Shown here one piece after another: positions 7,046-16,680 of a stretch of DNA of 64,000 nt. The notes below the pieces were generated by a model. That model made no database searches. It saw nothing but the letters and a program-made list of their open reading frames with translations, and was not told the DNA's origin. Both the position numbers and the translations under genes were made by a program. This stretch comes from Arthrobacter gandavensis (GTDB taxonomy: Bacteria; Actinomycetota; Actinomycetes; Actinomycetales; Micrococcaceae). Where the stretch lies: positions 206,936 through 270,935 of the forward strand of contig NZ_JADKYW010000006.1 in the NCBI RefSeq assembly GCF_015355785.1, given 5' to 3'. Positions within the stretch are counted from its first letter, which is position 1. Every line of letters begins with the position of its first letter.

Positions 7046-7618
7046 ATGGCAATCCTGACGATTCGGATCATCGGCGACCCCGTCCTGAGGACCCGCGCGG
7101 AGGAAGTGACGGACTTTGGTCCGGAACTGGCCAAGCTGGTCGCGGACATGGAGGAAACCATGGACGACGTCGACGGCGCAGGCCTCGCGGCCCCGCAGGT
7201 GGGCGTGAGCCTGCGCGTGTTCACCTACCGGATCGACGGCGTGTCCGGCCACGTGGTCAACCCTGTCCTTGAACTGAGCGACGACTTCCAGGAAGACCAG
7301 GTGGAAGGCTGCCTGTCCATCCCGGGCCTCGGCTATCCCGTTCCGCGCCGCCGCTGGACCCGCGTCACAGGCCAGGACAAGGACGGCAATCCCGTCACGC
7401 TGGAAGGCGAGGGCATGCTTGCCCGGGCATTCCAGCACGAAACGGACCACCTGGACGGTGTGCTGTTCATCGACCGGCTAGAGGGCGAAGACCGTAAGGC
7501 GGCCCTGCGCGCCATCCGTATGGCCGACTACGACTCAATTGCCGAACGCACTGTCACCCAGCGAGCCCAGAGCGTCGGGTCCAGCTTCGGCACCTTCGGA
7601 CAGGCAACGGGAGCGTAG
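7046..7618 (+). CDS. def: Peptide deformylase
   Basis: A 190-residue metalloenzyme that removes the formyl group from the N-terminal Met of new proteins. All three family motifs are present: GAGLAAPQ (residues 44-51), EGCLS with metal ligand Cys89, and HETDH at 131-135 (HExxH, two His ligands and catalytic Glu). The C-terminal extension after the HExxH helix is typical of actinobacterial enzymes. The ATG follows AAGGAAC at a good distance; a longer upstream frame lacks homology. fmt begins 8 bases after the stop, so formylation and deformylation genes are co-transcribed. Confidence 0.96.
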   Translation: MAILTIRIIGDPVLRTRAEEVTDFGPELAKLVADMEETMDDVDGAGLAAPQVGVSLRVFTYRIDGVSGHVVNPVLELSDDFQEDQVEGCLSIPGLGYPVPRRRWTRVTGQDKDGNPVTLEGEGMLARAFQHETDHLDGVLFIDRLEGEDRKAALRAIRMADYDSIAERTVTQRAQSVGSSFGTFGQATGA

Positions 7619-7626
7619 CGGCCGGC

Positions 7627-8556
7627 ATGCGCGTACTTTTCGCCGGAACCCCGGCCGTAGCCGTTCCCTCTCTGGATGCCCTGCTTGAGGCAGGATTCGA
7701 GGTCGCCGGCGTCCTGACCCGGCCGGATGCACCGCTGGGCCGCAAACGCGTCCTCACCCCGTCCCCGGTCGCCGCCCGGGCTGACGAACTTGGTCTTCCG
7801 GTGATCAAGGCTGACCGCATCGACGACGACGCCGTTGCCGCGATCTCCGCGCTGGCGCCTGACGCCGCTGCGATCGTTGCCTACGGTGCCCTCATTCCCG
7901 AGCGGGCACTGTCCATACCGGCACACGGCTGGATCAACCTGCACTTCTCGCTGCTGCCGGCCTGGCGCGGAGCCGCCCCGGTGCAGCACTCAGTCATCGC
8001 CGGAGACGAGATCACCGGCGCCAGCACCTTCCTGCTGGAAAAGGGACTGGACACCGGGCCGGTCTTCGGACAGCTCACCGAGAGCGTTGACCCGTCCCTG
8101 ACCAGCGGGGAACTGCTCGAGCGCCTCTCGCACAGCGGCGCCGTCCTGCTGGCACAGACCCTGGCTGCCATCCAGGCCGGGCGCGCCGTGCCCGTTCCGC
8201 AGAGCGGTGAAATCAGCCTGGCCCCCAAACTGACGCTTGAAGACGGGCACCTGGACTGGCAGCAGCCCGCCCTGGCGCTGCGCCGCAGGATCAACGGAGT
8301 CACACCCGAACCCGGTGCCTGGACCACCTGGGACGGAGCCCGGTTCAAGATCGGTGCCGCCCTGCCGCGCCCGGACGTCACGGACCTGGCCCCCGGACAG
8401 GTGCGGCTGGGCTCCGGCAGTGCAGCGGAGGCCCTGGTGGGTACTGGAAGCAGCGCACTCGAGCTGCAGCGGGTCCAGCCCGCAGGAAAGAAGATGATGT
8501 CCGGGGCCGACTGGGCCCGCGGACTGGGCCAGCGTGAGGACGTGGTTTTTAAGTGA
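7627..8556 (+). CDS. fmt: Methionyl-tRNA formyltransferase
   Basis: A 309-residue enzyme that transfers formyl from 10-formyltetrahydrofolate to Met-tRNA(fMet). The N-terminal Rossmann domain starts MRVLFAGTPAVAVPSL, and the active-site segment NLHFSLLPAWRGAAPVQ (residues 104-120) contains the conserved Asn and His; KGLDTGP-type sequence follows. The C-terminal domain from about residue 205 binds tRNA. The length is normal. It lies between def and rsmB; its TGA overlaps the GTG start of rsmB in GTGA, which suggests translational coupling. Confidence 0.96.
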   Translation: MRVLFAGTPAVAVPSLDALLEAGFEVAGVLTRPDAPLGRKRVLTPSPVAARADELGLPVIKADRIDDDAVAAISALAPDAAAIVAYGALIPERALSIPAHGWINLHFSLLPAWRGAAPVQHSVIAGDEITGASTFLLEKGLDTGPVFGQLTESVDPSLTSGELLERLSHSGAVLLAQTLAAIQAGRAVPVPQSGEISLAPKLTLEDGHLDWQQPALALRRRINGVTPEPGAWTTWDGARFKIGAALPRPDVTDLAPGQVRLGSGSAAEALVGTGSSALELQRVQPAGKKMMSGADWARGLGQREDVVFK

Positions 8557-10037
8557 GCAGCAGCGACCGCAACGCAAAGGGGCACCAGCGCAGCCGTCCG
8601 TCCGTGCGAAGCCGCACCACCGCCGCACCGTCGCAGCGCACCCGCGCCGCTGACCCGGCGCGGCTGGTGGCCTTCGAGGTTCTCCGCGCGGTCTCCGGCG
8701 AGGACGCCTACGCGAACCTGGTGCTGCCCAAGAGCATCCGCAAACACCGGCTGGACAAGCGCGACGCCGGTTTCGCCACCGAACTCGCCTACGGCGCCCT
8801 GCGCGGGCAGGGCATCTATGACGCCATCCTGGCCCGTTGCGTGGACCGCCCGCTTGAGCGGCTGGATCCGGCCGTCCTGGACGCCCTGCGGATCGGCGCC
8901 CACCAGCTGCTTGCCATGCGGGTACCAGCCCACGCAGCCCTGGACCAGACTGTTGGCCTGGCCCGCGCCGTGATCGGCGCCGGTCCGTCTGCCCTGATCA
9001 ACGCGGTGCTCCGCAAGGTCGCGGCACGGAACCTGGACGAGTGGACCGCACTGCTGACCGAAGATGAACCGGATGCCGTGAAGCGCTCGGCCATTGAGTA
9101 CAGCCACCCCGAATGGATTGTCCGTGCCCTGCGCCAGTCGCTCGTTGCGCACGGACGCAGCGTCGAGGAGATTACCGACCTGCTCCAGGCCGACAACGAT
9201 GCGCCGGTCGTGAACCTGGTCGCCCTGCCCGGGCTCGGCAACCTGGACGAGGCGCGCAAAGCCGGAGCCGTGGACGGCGAACTGGTGAAGGACTCCGCGC
9301 TTTACGCCGCCGGCGACGTCGGACGCCTCGAGTCCGTGCGCGCCGGTACCACCCGCGTGCAGGACGCCGGCTCACAGCTGGTGGCCCGCGCACTGGCCGA
9401 ACTTGAGCTCGAGGGTGTTGAACCGGACGAGGACGGGGTGGAGAAGTGGCTGGACATGTGCGCCGGCCCCGGGGGCAAGGCCACCCTCCTGGCAGCCCTC
9501 GCGCATGAAAAGGGGGCAGTGATCCTGGCCAACGAGCCGGCCCCGCACCGTGCGCAGCTGGTCCGCCAGGCACTGGAAGCCGTTCCCGGGGAAACATGGA
9601 ACGTGCGCACAGGCGACGGCCGCACCGTGGCAGAGGATTATCCGGAAACCTTCGACCGCATCCTCGTCGACGCTCCCTGCACCGGCCTCGGGGCGCTGCG
9701 CCGCCGCCCGGAATCGCGCTGGCGCCGGCAGCCCGGCGACGTCGGCGAGCTTTGCGCGCTGCAGCGCGAACTGTTGACCACCGCCGTGGACGCAGTGAAA
9801 CCCGGAGGAGTGGTGGCGTACGTGACCTGCTCCCCGCACCCGGCGGAAACCAAGGCAGTGGTGGCGGACGTCCTGCGCAAGCGCAATGACCTGGAACTGC
9901 TGGACGCCGGTGCAGCACTGGACGCGGTCAGCCTGCCCGGATCATTGCAGGCCGGCCACGAGTCCACCTCTCAGCTGTGGCCGCACCTTCACCAGACCGA
10001 TGCGATGTTCCTGGCCCTGATCCGCCGGAAGATCTGA
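8553..10037 (+). CDS. rsmB: 16S rRNA (cytosine-C5)-methyltransferase RsmB
   Basis: A 494-residue RNA m5C methyltransferase expected to modify C967 (E. coli numbering) of 16S rRNA with S-adenosylmethionine. The N-terminal NusB-like RNA-binding domain covers about residues 30-170 ([32 protein letters not shown]). The catalytic domain holds the SAM site [15 protein letters not shown], the [15 protein letters not shown] motif and VTCSPHPAE with the catalytic cysteine. The first 30 residues are a basic, low-complexity extension. The GTG start overlaps the fmt stop by 4 bases, and rpe follows after 14 bases. Confidence 0.94.
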   Translation: MSSSDRNAKGHQRSRPSVRSRTTAAPSQRTRAADPARLVAFEVLRAVSGEDAYANLVLPKSIRKHRLDKRDAGFATELAYGALRGQGIYDAILARCVDRPLERLDPAVLDALRIGAHQLLAMRVPAHAALDQTVGLARAVIGAGPSALINAVLRKVAARNLDEWTALLTEDEPDAVKRSAIEYSHPEWIVRALRQSLVAHGRSVEEITDLLQADNDAPVVNLVALPGLGNLDEARKAGAVDGELVKDSALYAAGDVGRLESVRAGTTRVQDAGSQLVARALAELELEGVEPDEDGVEKWLDMCAGPGGKATLLAALAHEKGAVILANEPAPHRAQLVRQALEAVPGETWNVRTGDGRTVAEDYPETFDRILVDAPCTGLGALRRRPESRWRRQPGDVGELCALQRELLTTAVDAVKPGGVVAYVTCSPHPAETKAVVADVLRKRNDLELLDAGAALDAVSLPGSLQAGHESTSQLWPHLHQTDAMFLALIRRKI

Positions 10038-10051
10038 CCAAGGAGAGCACC

Positions 10052-10723
10052 GTGAGCAACTGCTGCATCAACCCGAGCATCCTGTCCGCCGACTTCGTGA
10101 ACCTGGAAGCTGAGCTGGAGCGCATCAGCGGCGCCGACGCCGTCCACGTGGACGTGATGGACAACCACTTCGTGCCGAACCTGACCATCGGGCTGCCCGT
10201 GGTGCAGCGCATCCAGGCAGTCAGCAAGCTCCCGCTTGACGCGCACCTGATGATCGCCGACGCCGACCGCTGGGCTCCCGCCTACGCGGAGGCTGGCCTG
10301 GCCTCGGTTACTTTCCACGCCGAAGCAGCGGCCGCACCGATTCGGCTGGCCAGGGAGCTCCGCGACCGCGGTGCGAAAGCAGGCATGGCCCTGAAACCGG
10401 CTACACCGGTGGCACCGTACCTGGACATGCTGCCGGAACTGGACATGCTGCTGATCATGACGGTTGAACCGGGGTTCGGCGGCCAGAAGTTCCTGGACGT
10501 GACCCTGCCCAAGATCCGCCGCGCGGCTGAGGCGGTTCGAGGAGCCGGGCTGCCGATCGCCATTCAGGTGGACGGCGGAATTGCCCCGGACACAATCGAA
10601 CGCGCCGCCGAAGCGGGGGCAAACGTTTTCGTTGCCGGATCAGCGGTGTACGGCACCGAGGACCCCAGCGAGGCGATTGCCAAACTGCGGGCCCAGGCCA
10701 GCGCGGTTACCCGTCCCGGCTAG
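10052..10723 (+). CDS. rpe: Ribulose-phosphate 3-epimerase
   Basis: A 223-residue TIM-barrel enzyme interconverting ribulose 5-phosphate and xylulose 5-phosphate in the pentose phosphate pathway. Visible motifs are NPSILSADF at the start, [16 protein letters not shown] with metal-binding His and Asp, [19 protein letters not shown] and VDGGI for phosphate and metal binding. The GTG start is chosen because AAGGAGA lies 5-6 bases before it. It is the last gene of def-fmt-rsmB-rpe; its TAG stop shares the palindrome CTAG with the stop of the convergent SMP-30-like gene. It supplies ribulose 5-phosphate, one precursor used by the rib operon downstream. Confidence 0.96.
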   Translation: MSNCCINPSILSADFVNLEAELERISGADAVHVDVMDNHFVPNLTIGLPVVQRIQAVSKLPLDAHLMIADADRWAPAYAEAGLASVTFHAEAAAAPIRLARELRDRGAKAGMALKPATPVAPYLDMLPELDMLLIMTVEPGFGGQKFLDVTLPKIRRAAEAVRGAGLPIAIQVDGGIAPDTIERAAEAGANVFVAGSAVYGTEDPSEAIAKLRAQASAVTRPG

Positions 10724-11556
10724 GGAAGTTCCGGCGGCAGGACCCGCTGCACCATGACGCGCCCGGTTTTCTCCCAGCCGGGGTCCATCGCCTGCGGCCA
10801 CTGAGCCGTCATCATGAACAGCAGACCGCCGTCGTACCCGCCGGTGGCACAGGAGAAGCACCCGTCGTCGAGCTGCACCGTCTGCAGCACTTCGCCCCCT
10901 TCCTGGACCCGGACGCACCGCTCACCGGGAACCTCGGCGAACCAGATGCCGCCCCTGCCGTCCCAGCTGATGCCGTCCGGGGCGCTGCCCTCCACGGCAG
11001 CCCACACGTGGGACGGAGCCAGAGTGCCGTCCGGCAGGATGTCGAAGGACGTCAGCCTGCCGGCGTTGGATTCCGCCACCACCAGGGACCGGCCGTCGGC
11101 TGAGACCAGCATCCCGTTGGGGAAGGCAAGGTTCGCGGCCACCGTCTCCGCGGAGCCGTCCGGCCGGATCAGGGCGATGAGCCCGTTCTCCTCCGGTTCA
11201 GCGGCGTAATCCTGCCCGATGCCGTTCACATAGATGTTGCCGGAGGGGTGCACTGCGATCTCATTCCAGGGGTACGGGGACAACCCGCGCAGGCTGGCCA
11301 TCGGTACCAGGCCCGCGTGCGGTACCTCCACCAGCACCGTGCCGTCGGAACCGGAGACCACGGCCATGCGGCCGTCCGGGAGCCAGTCGAAGGTGATCGG
11401 AAAGGACGGTACTCCGGCCACCCGGCGGACGTTTCCGGCCGCATCGAGGGCGGAGATCGTGCCGGCCGTCCAGTCAGCGAAGTAGAACTCGCCGTCGTGC
11501 CAGCGGGCGGACTCTCCCATACCCAGTCCGGAGACCAGTGTTGTTGCCTGCGCCAT
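10720..11556 (-). CDS. SMP-30/gluconolactonase/LRE family beta-propeller protein
   Basis: A 278-residue six-bladed propeller protein of the SMP-30/gluconolaconase-like family. Typical signatures are [19 protein letters not shown] near the start (with a metal-site Glu), [34 protein letters not shown] in the middle and [17 protein letters not shown] near the C terminus. Members hydrolyse sugar lactones or other esters with a divalent metal; the substrate here cannot be told. The ATG at 11556 follows GGAGGTGC, a strong ribosome-binding site. It is a single gene, divergent from the ABC-F gene and convergent with rpe. Confidence 0.87.
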   Translation of the reverse strand: MAQATTLVSGLGMGESARWHDGEFYFADWTAGTISALDAAGNVRRVAGVPSFPITFDWLPDGRMAVVSGSDGTVLVEVPHAGLVPMASLRGLSPYPWNEIAVHPSGNIYVNGIGQDYAAEPEENGLIALIRPDGSAETVAANLAFPNGMLVSADGRSLVVAESNAGRLTSFDILPDGTLAPSHVWAAVEGSAPDGISWDGRGGIWFAEVPGERCVRVQEGGEVLQTVQLDDGCFSCATGGYDGGLLFMMTAQWPQAMDPGWEKTGRVMVQRVLPPELP

Positions 11557-11704
11557 TGCGGGGCACCTCCTGCACCTGTGGGCGGCCTGCCAAACGTCTT
11601 CAGTATGCGTCCATGCCGGTACCCGGGAACAGGGCACTGAAACATGCGGCGGTGCCGGACCGATAAGATAAGTGGCTTGCTTCCCCTCCGAGAGGACACC
11701 CCGA

Positions 11705-13296
11705 ATGAGCCTGATCAGGCTGCAGGACGTCAACGTTGGCTTCGAGAAGAATCAATCCTCCGGGAAGTGTTCTTCCGGCTTGAGCCCAAGGACAGGGTGG
11801 GCCTGATTGGCAAAAACGGGTCCGGCAAGTCCACCCTGCTCAAGCTCATCCTGCAGCAGGTGGAGCCGGACTCGGGCACTGTAAGCGTGGATGACGGACT
11901 GAAGATCGGCTACTTCTCCCAATTCTCCGAGCTGGCCGGAGACGCCACGGTCACCGACGTCCTCAACGGTCTTTTCACGGAGATTCAGGCCCTGGAAGCG
12001 GAGCTCGCCACGATCGACGAGGCCCTCGGCGCCGATCCCGACGAGAAGATGATGGACAGGCTCATCCGCCGCCAGGCCGAGCTGTTCGAAGCCATGGACC
12101 ACCTGGATGGCTGGGACTATCCCCGCCGAATCGATGCCGCACTCACCACCTTGGGCTTCAGTGAAGCCCACCGCACGTGCCCGATTGACGCCCTCTCCGG
12201 CGGCTGGCGGAACCGCGCCGCTCTAGCCAAGATCCTGCTCCAGGCTCCGGACGTGCTGCTGCTGGACGAACCCACCAACTACCTCGACGTGGACGGGGTC
12301 CAGTGGCTGGAGGGCTGGTTCCGGGACTTCCGCGGCGCCGCCGTCGTGGTTTCCCACGACCGGGCGTTCCTGGATGCTGTGGTGACCCGGATCGTGGAGG
12401 TGGAAAACTTCCACCTGCACGAATACCCGGGAAACTTCGCCGAATACGTCATCCAGAAGCAGTTCCGGCTCAAGACCCTTGCCTCCCAGTTCGTGCACGA
12501 ATCGGAACTGCTGGCCTTCGAAGCCGAAGGCATCGCAGACCGGCGGGAGGCAGCGAAGGCCGGCGGACGGACCCTGGGAGCGAAGCTCGCCAGAATCAAG
12601 AAGTCCCGTGCGCCGCGCCCGGTGGACCAGATCATTACGGAGATCTACGCGGGCCTGCACGTCAAGGACAATCTGTGCCGGGTGCAGGACGTGTCCAAGT
12701 CCTACGGTGACCGGACCCTGTTCAGCGCTGTCTCCTTCGAGATCCAGCGCGGTGACCGGCTGGTAGTCCTGGGCGCCAACGGCAGCGGTAAGACCACTCT
12801 GCTGCGCGTGCTTACCGGTGAAGAAACCCCCGACGCCGGCAAGGTCACCTGGGCCAACGGGGCCGGGATGGTCTCCTATAACCAGGTCCTGGCGGAGCTG
12901 GACGACGCCGACACGGTCACCCATGCGGTCAACGCGATGCCGGACAGCCTGGCGCTGAAGGCGACGAAGAAGTCCGTGAACAGGTTCCTGGCCATGTTCC
13001 AGTTCTCTGAATCGGATCTCAAGCAGAAGATCGGTAATCTCTCCGGCGGACAGAGGGCACGGGTGGCGATGGCGCAGTGCCTGCTTTCGGGGGCCTCCGT
13101 GCTCCTGCTCGATGAGCCCACGAACCACCTGGACCTCTCCAGCACGCAGGTCATGGAACAGGCGCTGCTGCATTTCCCGGGAGCCGTGGTGGTGGTCAGC
13201 CATGACCGCTTCTTCACGGATAAGGTCGCCAACCGGCAGCTCGTCTTTGGTGCCGGCGGCGGAGCTCCGGGGGAGATCGACCTGCGGGTCGCCTGA
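11705..13296 (+). CDS. ABC-F family ATPase with an apparent 1-nt frameshift near the N terminus
   Basis: Two ABC domains on one chain and no membrane segments mark the ABC-F family, whose members act on ribosomes (translation factors or antibiotic protection). Domain 1 has GLIGKNGSGKSTLL, signature LSGGWRNRAALA and LLLDEPTNYLD; domain 2 has VLGANGSGKTTLL, LSGGQRARVA and LLLDEPTNHLD. The expected start, MSLIRLQDVNVGFEKNQ, begins at ATG 11705, but the continuation ILREVFFRLEPKDRVG is in the adjacent frame. One missing base near 11750 (CAATCCTC where CAAATCCTC would restore the frame) explains this; the span 11705-13296 is one base short of a multiple of three. This is a sequencing error or a real mutation. 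A long in-frame upstream start exists but its sequence is not ABC-like. Confidence 0.85.
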
Positions 13297-13349
13297 GCCG
13301 GGGCGATGTGACGCCGGTGGTCCGGGCATGACGCCCGGGGCGTAAAAAG

Positions 13350-13380
13350 TTGAACCTGCCCAAACCACCTGTGCAAGAAT
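13350..13380 (+). promoter_or_regulatory. Possible promoter of the riboflavin operon
   Basis: TTGAAC (13350-13355) and AAGAAT (13375-13380) lie just before the FMN aptamer, in the only AT-richer patch of the region. The 19-base spacer is long, so the assignment is tentative. Confidence 0.35.
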
Positions 13381-13390
13381 GAATTAACAA

Positions 13391-13533
13391 ACGTGCTCCG
13401 GGGTCGGTGTAATTCCGAACCGGCGGTTATAGTCCGCGACCCGCACGTCCGGCTGGGATCCCTCAGCAGGACGGACGGTTGAACCGGTGAAATTCCGGTA
13501 CCGACAGTTAAAGTCTGGATGGGAGAAGCACGT
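13391..13533 (+). promoter_or_regulatory. FMN riboswitch (RFN element)
   Basis: The closing P1 stem is ACGTGCT (13391-13397) with AGCACGT (13527-13533). Inside are the conserved blocks GGGGTCGGTGTAATTCC, GAACCGGCGGTTATAGTC, TGAAATTCCGGTACCGACAG and AGTCTGGATGGGAGA, which form the FMN-binding multi-helix junction. It lies 107 bases before the pnuX/ribM start. The intervening sequence contains complementary segments (GGGGTACC with GTACCCC, GGCGG with CCGCC) but no hairpin with a T run, so control is more likely at translation than by termination; this part is inference. FMN binding should repress import and synthesis of riboflavin. Confidence 0.96.
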
Positions 13534-13640
13534 ACAGTTTGTTGCGCTGACGCGTCGTGGTGCCCTGTGGGGTACCCGGCGGAGTCGATGCACCGCACTG
13601 TCGTACCCCCGGAGCCGCCGCTACGGGATAAGGAACGACA

Positions 13641-14324
13641 GTGGATTTTTTGCGGTGGCTCTTTGACGCGCAGATTCCCGTGGGGAGCTCTTCCCTGCTG
13701 GTACGCGAACTTCTTGGCAACATCTTTGGGCTGCTCAGCGCCCTCGGCGGCATGCGACGGAAGGTCTGGGCCTGGCCGGTGGGCATTGCCGGAAACGCCC
13801 TCCTGCTGACTGTTTTCCTCGGCTCCATCTTCGGCGACGCGAGCACCGCCAACCTCCTCGGCCAGGCCGGCCGGCAGGTGATGTTCATCGCCGTCGCCAT
13901 CTACGGCTGGCGCCGCTGGCAGGCCAGCAAGAGTTCCGGCGCGGATGCCGTCACCCCGCAGTGGGCCTCAGGCAAGGCCCGCGTGGGCCTTGTAGCCGGC
14001 CTGATCCTTGGCACCGTTGCGCTCACTCCGCTATTCGGCATGCTGGGCTCCTACGAACCGGTGTGGGCTGACGCCTGGACCTTCGTTGGCTCGCTACTGG
14101 CCACCTACGGTATGGCCAAGGGCTGGGTCGAGTTCTGGCTGATCTGGGTGGCCGTGGACATTGTGGGTGTGCCGTTGCTGTTCAGTGCCGGTTACTACGC
14201 GACGGCGTTCATGTACCTCTTCTACGGCATCTTCACCTTGATCGGGTTCTTTGTCTGGTGGCGCGCCAAAGCGAATGAGAAACCGCAGGTGCAGGTTTCA
14301 ATGCCGGATCCGACGGTGCGCTGA
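13641..14324 (+). CDS. ribM: PnuC-family riboflavin transporter (PnuX/RibM)
   Basis: A 227-residue membrane protein with about seven hydrophobic helices (for example LLGNIFGLLSALGG, VWAWPVGIAGNALLLTVFLG, LVAGLILGTVALTPLFG, VAVDIVGVPLLFSAGYY). It belongs to the PnuC family, whose better-known members import nicotinamide riboside by facilitated diffusion; members directly behind an FMN riboswitch in actinobacteria import riboflavin. The GTG start has AAGGAAC before it. It is the first gene of the operon and ribD starts 2 bases after its stop. The riboswitch context is the main reason for assigning riboflavin rather than nicotinamide riboside. Confidence 0.88.
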   Translation: MDFLRWLFDAQIPVGSSSLLVRELLGNIFGLLSALGGMRRKVWAWPVGIAGNALLLTVFLGSIFGDASTANLLGQAGRQVMFIAVAIYGWRRWQASKSSGADAVTPQWASGKARVGLVAGLILGTVALTPLFGMLGSYEPVWADAWTFVGSLLATYGMAKGWVEFWLIWVAVDIVGVPLLFSAGYYATAFMYLFYGIFTLIGFFVWWRAKANEKPQVQVSMPDPTVR

Positions 14325-14326
14325 TC

Positions 14327-15385
14327 ATGCCGTTTTCCGCAGCCGAACAGAGGGCGATGGAGCAGGCACTGCAACTGGCCCGCGGGGGAGTGCGGGGCGC
14401 GAACCCACTGGTGGGAGCCGTCATTCTGTCCCCGTCCGGGGAGGTCCTGGCCACCGGATACCACCGCGGCGCCGGAACCCCGCATGCAGAGGCCGCCGCG
14501 CTGACCGCCGCCGCAACAGCGGGAACGGACGTGCGCGGGGCAACCATGGTGGTCACCCTGGAGCCCTGCAACCACGCAGGCCGCACCGGACCGTGTTCGC
14601 AGGCGGTGCTGGAGGCCGGAATCGCCAGGGTGGTCTACGCCGCCGCTGATTCAAACCACGACGCCGCCGGGGGAGCTGCCGCTCTCGCCGCCGGTGGGGT
14701 GGAGGTTGAGGGCGGACTACGAGCGGACGAATCCCGGGAGCTGAACCACCGGTGGGCAACCGCCGCTGCAGCGCACCGACCGTTCGTGACGGTCAAGACC
14801 GCGCAGACCCTGGACGGGAGAACCGCTGCGGCGGACGGCAGCAGCGCGTGGATAACGTCCGGCGAAGCCCGCGCCGACGCCCAGGCCCTGCGCCGGCGGG
14901 CGGACGCCGTTCTTGCCGGGACAGGAACCATTCAGGCTGACAACCCCCGGCTGACCGCCCGGAATCCGGACGGCAGCGACGCCGATAGCCAGCCGCTGCG
15001 CGTGGTGATGGGCCACAGCCCCGTCCCCGAAGCTGCGCGCGTCCGGGGAATCGACGGACGGTTCCTGCAGATCCCCACACATGATCCCGCCGTCGTACTG
15101 GCTGACCTGTATGACCGGGGCGTGCGCCACCTGATGGTGGAGGGCGGCGGAACGGTGGCCGGAGCGTTCCTGCGGGCCGGGTTGGCCGATGAGCTGGTGG
15201 CCTACACCGCTCCGGCACTGCTGGGTGCGGGCACTCCTGCGTTCGCCGGGCTGGGAATCCAGACCATGGCACACATCCAGCGCTGGCGCTGGGATCCGGC
15301 CGGGGGAAGCTCGGCCGTTCCCGTGGGACCGGACCTTCGGCTGCATCTTGAACCGCTTCCCGACTTCGTAAACGAAAAGGACTAG
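14327..15385 (+). CDS. ribD: Bifunctional riboflavin deaminase/reductase RibD
   Basis: A 352-residue enzyme for the second and third steps of riboflavin synthesis: deamination of the pyrimidine made by RibA, then reduction of its ribosyl chain with NADPH. The N-terminal cytidine-deaminase-like domain has the zinc motif PHAEAAAL (His53, Glu55) and PCNHAGRTGPC (Cys81, Cys90). The C-terminal dihydrofolate-reductase-like domain starts near residue 155 (RPFVTVKTAQTLDGRTAAADG) and ends with the MVEGGGTVAGAFLRAGLADE segment. The length is typical. It begins 2 bases after ribM, and ribE begins 3 bases after its stop. Confidence 0.96.
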   Translation: MPFSAAEQRAMEQALQLARGGVRGANPLVGAVILSPSGEVLATGYHRGAGTPHAEAAALTAAATAGTDVRGATMVVTLEPCNHAGRTGPCSQAVLEAGIARVVYAAADSNHDAAGGAAALAAGGVEVEGGLRADESRELNHRWATAAAAHRPFVTVKTAQTLDGRTAAADGSSAWITSGEARADAQALRRRADAVLAGTGTIQADNPRLTARNPDGSDADSQPLRVVMGHSPVPEAARVRGIDGRFLQIPTHDPAVVLADLYDRGVRHLMVEGGGTVAGAFLRAGLADELVAYTAPALLGAGTPAFAGLGIQTMAHIQRWRWDPAGGSSAVPVGPDLRLHLEPLPDFVNEKD

Positions 15386-15388
15386 AAC

Positions 15389-16045
15389 GTGTTTACCGGC
15401 ATGATTGCTGAACAGGGCAGCGTAATTTCCCTGGAGACAGATACCTCCGGCGCCGGGAAGGTGCTGGTCATCGAGGCCCCGGCAACGTCGGCCGGGCTGG
15501 GGCTCGGCGGCTCGATCGCCGTCAATGGGGTTTGCCTCACCGCCACGGCACTGGACGGGACCCGGATTTCCCTCGATGTGATGGGGGAAACCCTGGACCG
15601 CACCACCACCGGAAAGCTCGTCCCGGGCCGGAAAGTAAACCTTGAACGCTGTGTTCCGGCGGGCGGACGCCTGGACGGACATGTGGTGCAGGGGCACGTG
15701 GACGGGGTTGGAACGCTGCTGGAACGGGAGGACCTGGGCAGCTGGGACCGGCTCCGGTTTGGCGTCCCGCAGCAGCTGGCCCGGTACATCGCGGAAAAGG
15801 GTTCCATCGCTGTCGACGGCGTGTCGCTCACGGTGACAGCAGTGAGCGCTTCGCAGGATCCGGAGCCCTGGTTTGAGGTGGGCCTGATTCCCACCACCCT
15901 GTCTGAGACCGGACTCGGCGCGCTGGAACCCGGGTCCCCCGTCAACCTGGAGGTGGACGTGCTGGCGAAATACGCTGAACGGCTGCTCGCGTTCGCGGTC
16001 CCCGCTGCCGCCTCTCCGGCCGACGCGGGGACGGAGCAGCGATGA
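15389..16045 (+). CDS. ribE: Riboflavin synthase alpha subunit
   Basis: A 218-residue enzyme that dismutates two molecules of 6,7-dimethyl-8-ribityllumazine into riboflavin and the RibA/RibD pyrimidine. It contains two lumazine-binding repeats: residues 1-97 ([23 protein letters not shown]) and 98-200 ([28 protein letters not shown]). The start is GTG, 3 bases after ribD, and the ATG of ribB overlaps its stop by 4 bases (ATGA), a sign of translational coupling. The C-terminal tail is alanine-rich. The two SIA(V)-(N/D)G repeats leave little doubt about the family. Confidence 0.96.
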   Translation: MFTGMIAEQGSVISLETDTSGAGKVLVIEAPATSAGLGLGGSIAVNGVCLTATALDGTRISLDVMGETLDRTTTGKLVPGRKVNLERCVPAGGRLDGHVVQGHVDGVGTLLEREDLGSWDRLRFGVPQQLARYIAEKGSIAVDGVSLTVTAVSASQDPEPWFEVGLIPTTLSETGLGALEPGSPVNLEVDVLAKYAERLLAFAVPAAASPADAGTEQR

Positions 16046-16680
16046 GCATCCGGCTTGACCCCATCGACGCAGCTGTCCGGGCCATCGCTGCGGGCGGCGC
16101 CGTCGTCGTGGTCGATGACGAGGACCGCGAAAACGAAGGCGACATCATCTTCGCCGCGCAGCACGCCACCGCCGAGCTGATGGGCTTCACGGTGCGGTAC
16201 ACCTCCGGCGTCATCTGTGTTCCGCTGCCGGATACCTGGGCGGACCGGCTGGAACTGCCGCCCATGACCGCCGTGAACCAGGACGCCAAGGGCACCGCCT
16301 ACACCGTTTCCTGTGACGCGGCCTCCGGCTCCAGCACCGGGATCAGCGCCGCAGACCGGGCACTGACCTCCCGGGTGCTGGCGGATCCGGCGTCCCAGGC
16401 CCGGGATCTGAACCGTCCAGGGCACATCTTTCCGCTGCGCGCCCACGAGGGCGGGGTGCGTGCCCGCCGCGGCCACACGGAAGCCGCCGTCGAGCTGGCC
16501 CGGCTGGCCGGCTGCACGCCGGTGGGCGTGATCGCCGAGCTGGTGCACGACGACGGATCCATGATGCGGCTGCCCGCGCTGCGGAAATTCGCCGACGAGC
16601 ACGGCCTGCCGCTGGTCTCGATCGAGGATTTGGCGGCGCACCTGGCCGCGGCCACCCCGCCGGCTGGAGTTCGGCGATGA
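16042..16680 (+). CDS. ribB: 3,4-dihydroxy-2-butanone 4-phosphate synthase
   Basis: A 212-residue enzyme that converts ribulose 5-phosphate to formate and 3,4-dihydroxy-2-butanone 4-phosphate, the four-carbon unit of the lumazine ring. The metal/substrate motif [18 protein letters not shown] near residues 27-44 and [20 protein letters not shown] with active-site His and Glu are intact. It is a stand-alone protein rather than the N-terminal half of a RibBA fusion; ribA follows separately, its ATG overlapping the ribB TGA by 4 bases. Expression is expected to follow the FMN riboswitch. Confidence 0.96.
   Translation: MSIRLDPIDAAVRAIAAGGAVVVVDDEDRENEGDIIFAAQHATAELMGFTVRYTSGVICVPLPDTWADRLELPPMTAVNQDAKGTAYTVSCDAASGSSTGISAADRALTSRVLADPASQARDLNRPGHIFPLRAHEGGVRARRGHTEAAVELARLAGCTPVGVIAELVHDDGSMMRLPALRKFADEHGLPLVSIEDLAAHLAAATPPAGVRR

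Noticed and set aside
11740-11760. Programmed -1 frameshift in the ABC-F gene
   Set aside because: No X-XXY-YYZ slippery sequence or downstream pseudoknot is evident at GAGAAGAATCAATCC; a lost base explains it more simply.
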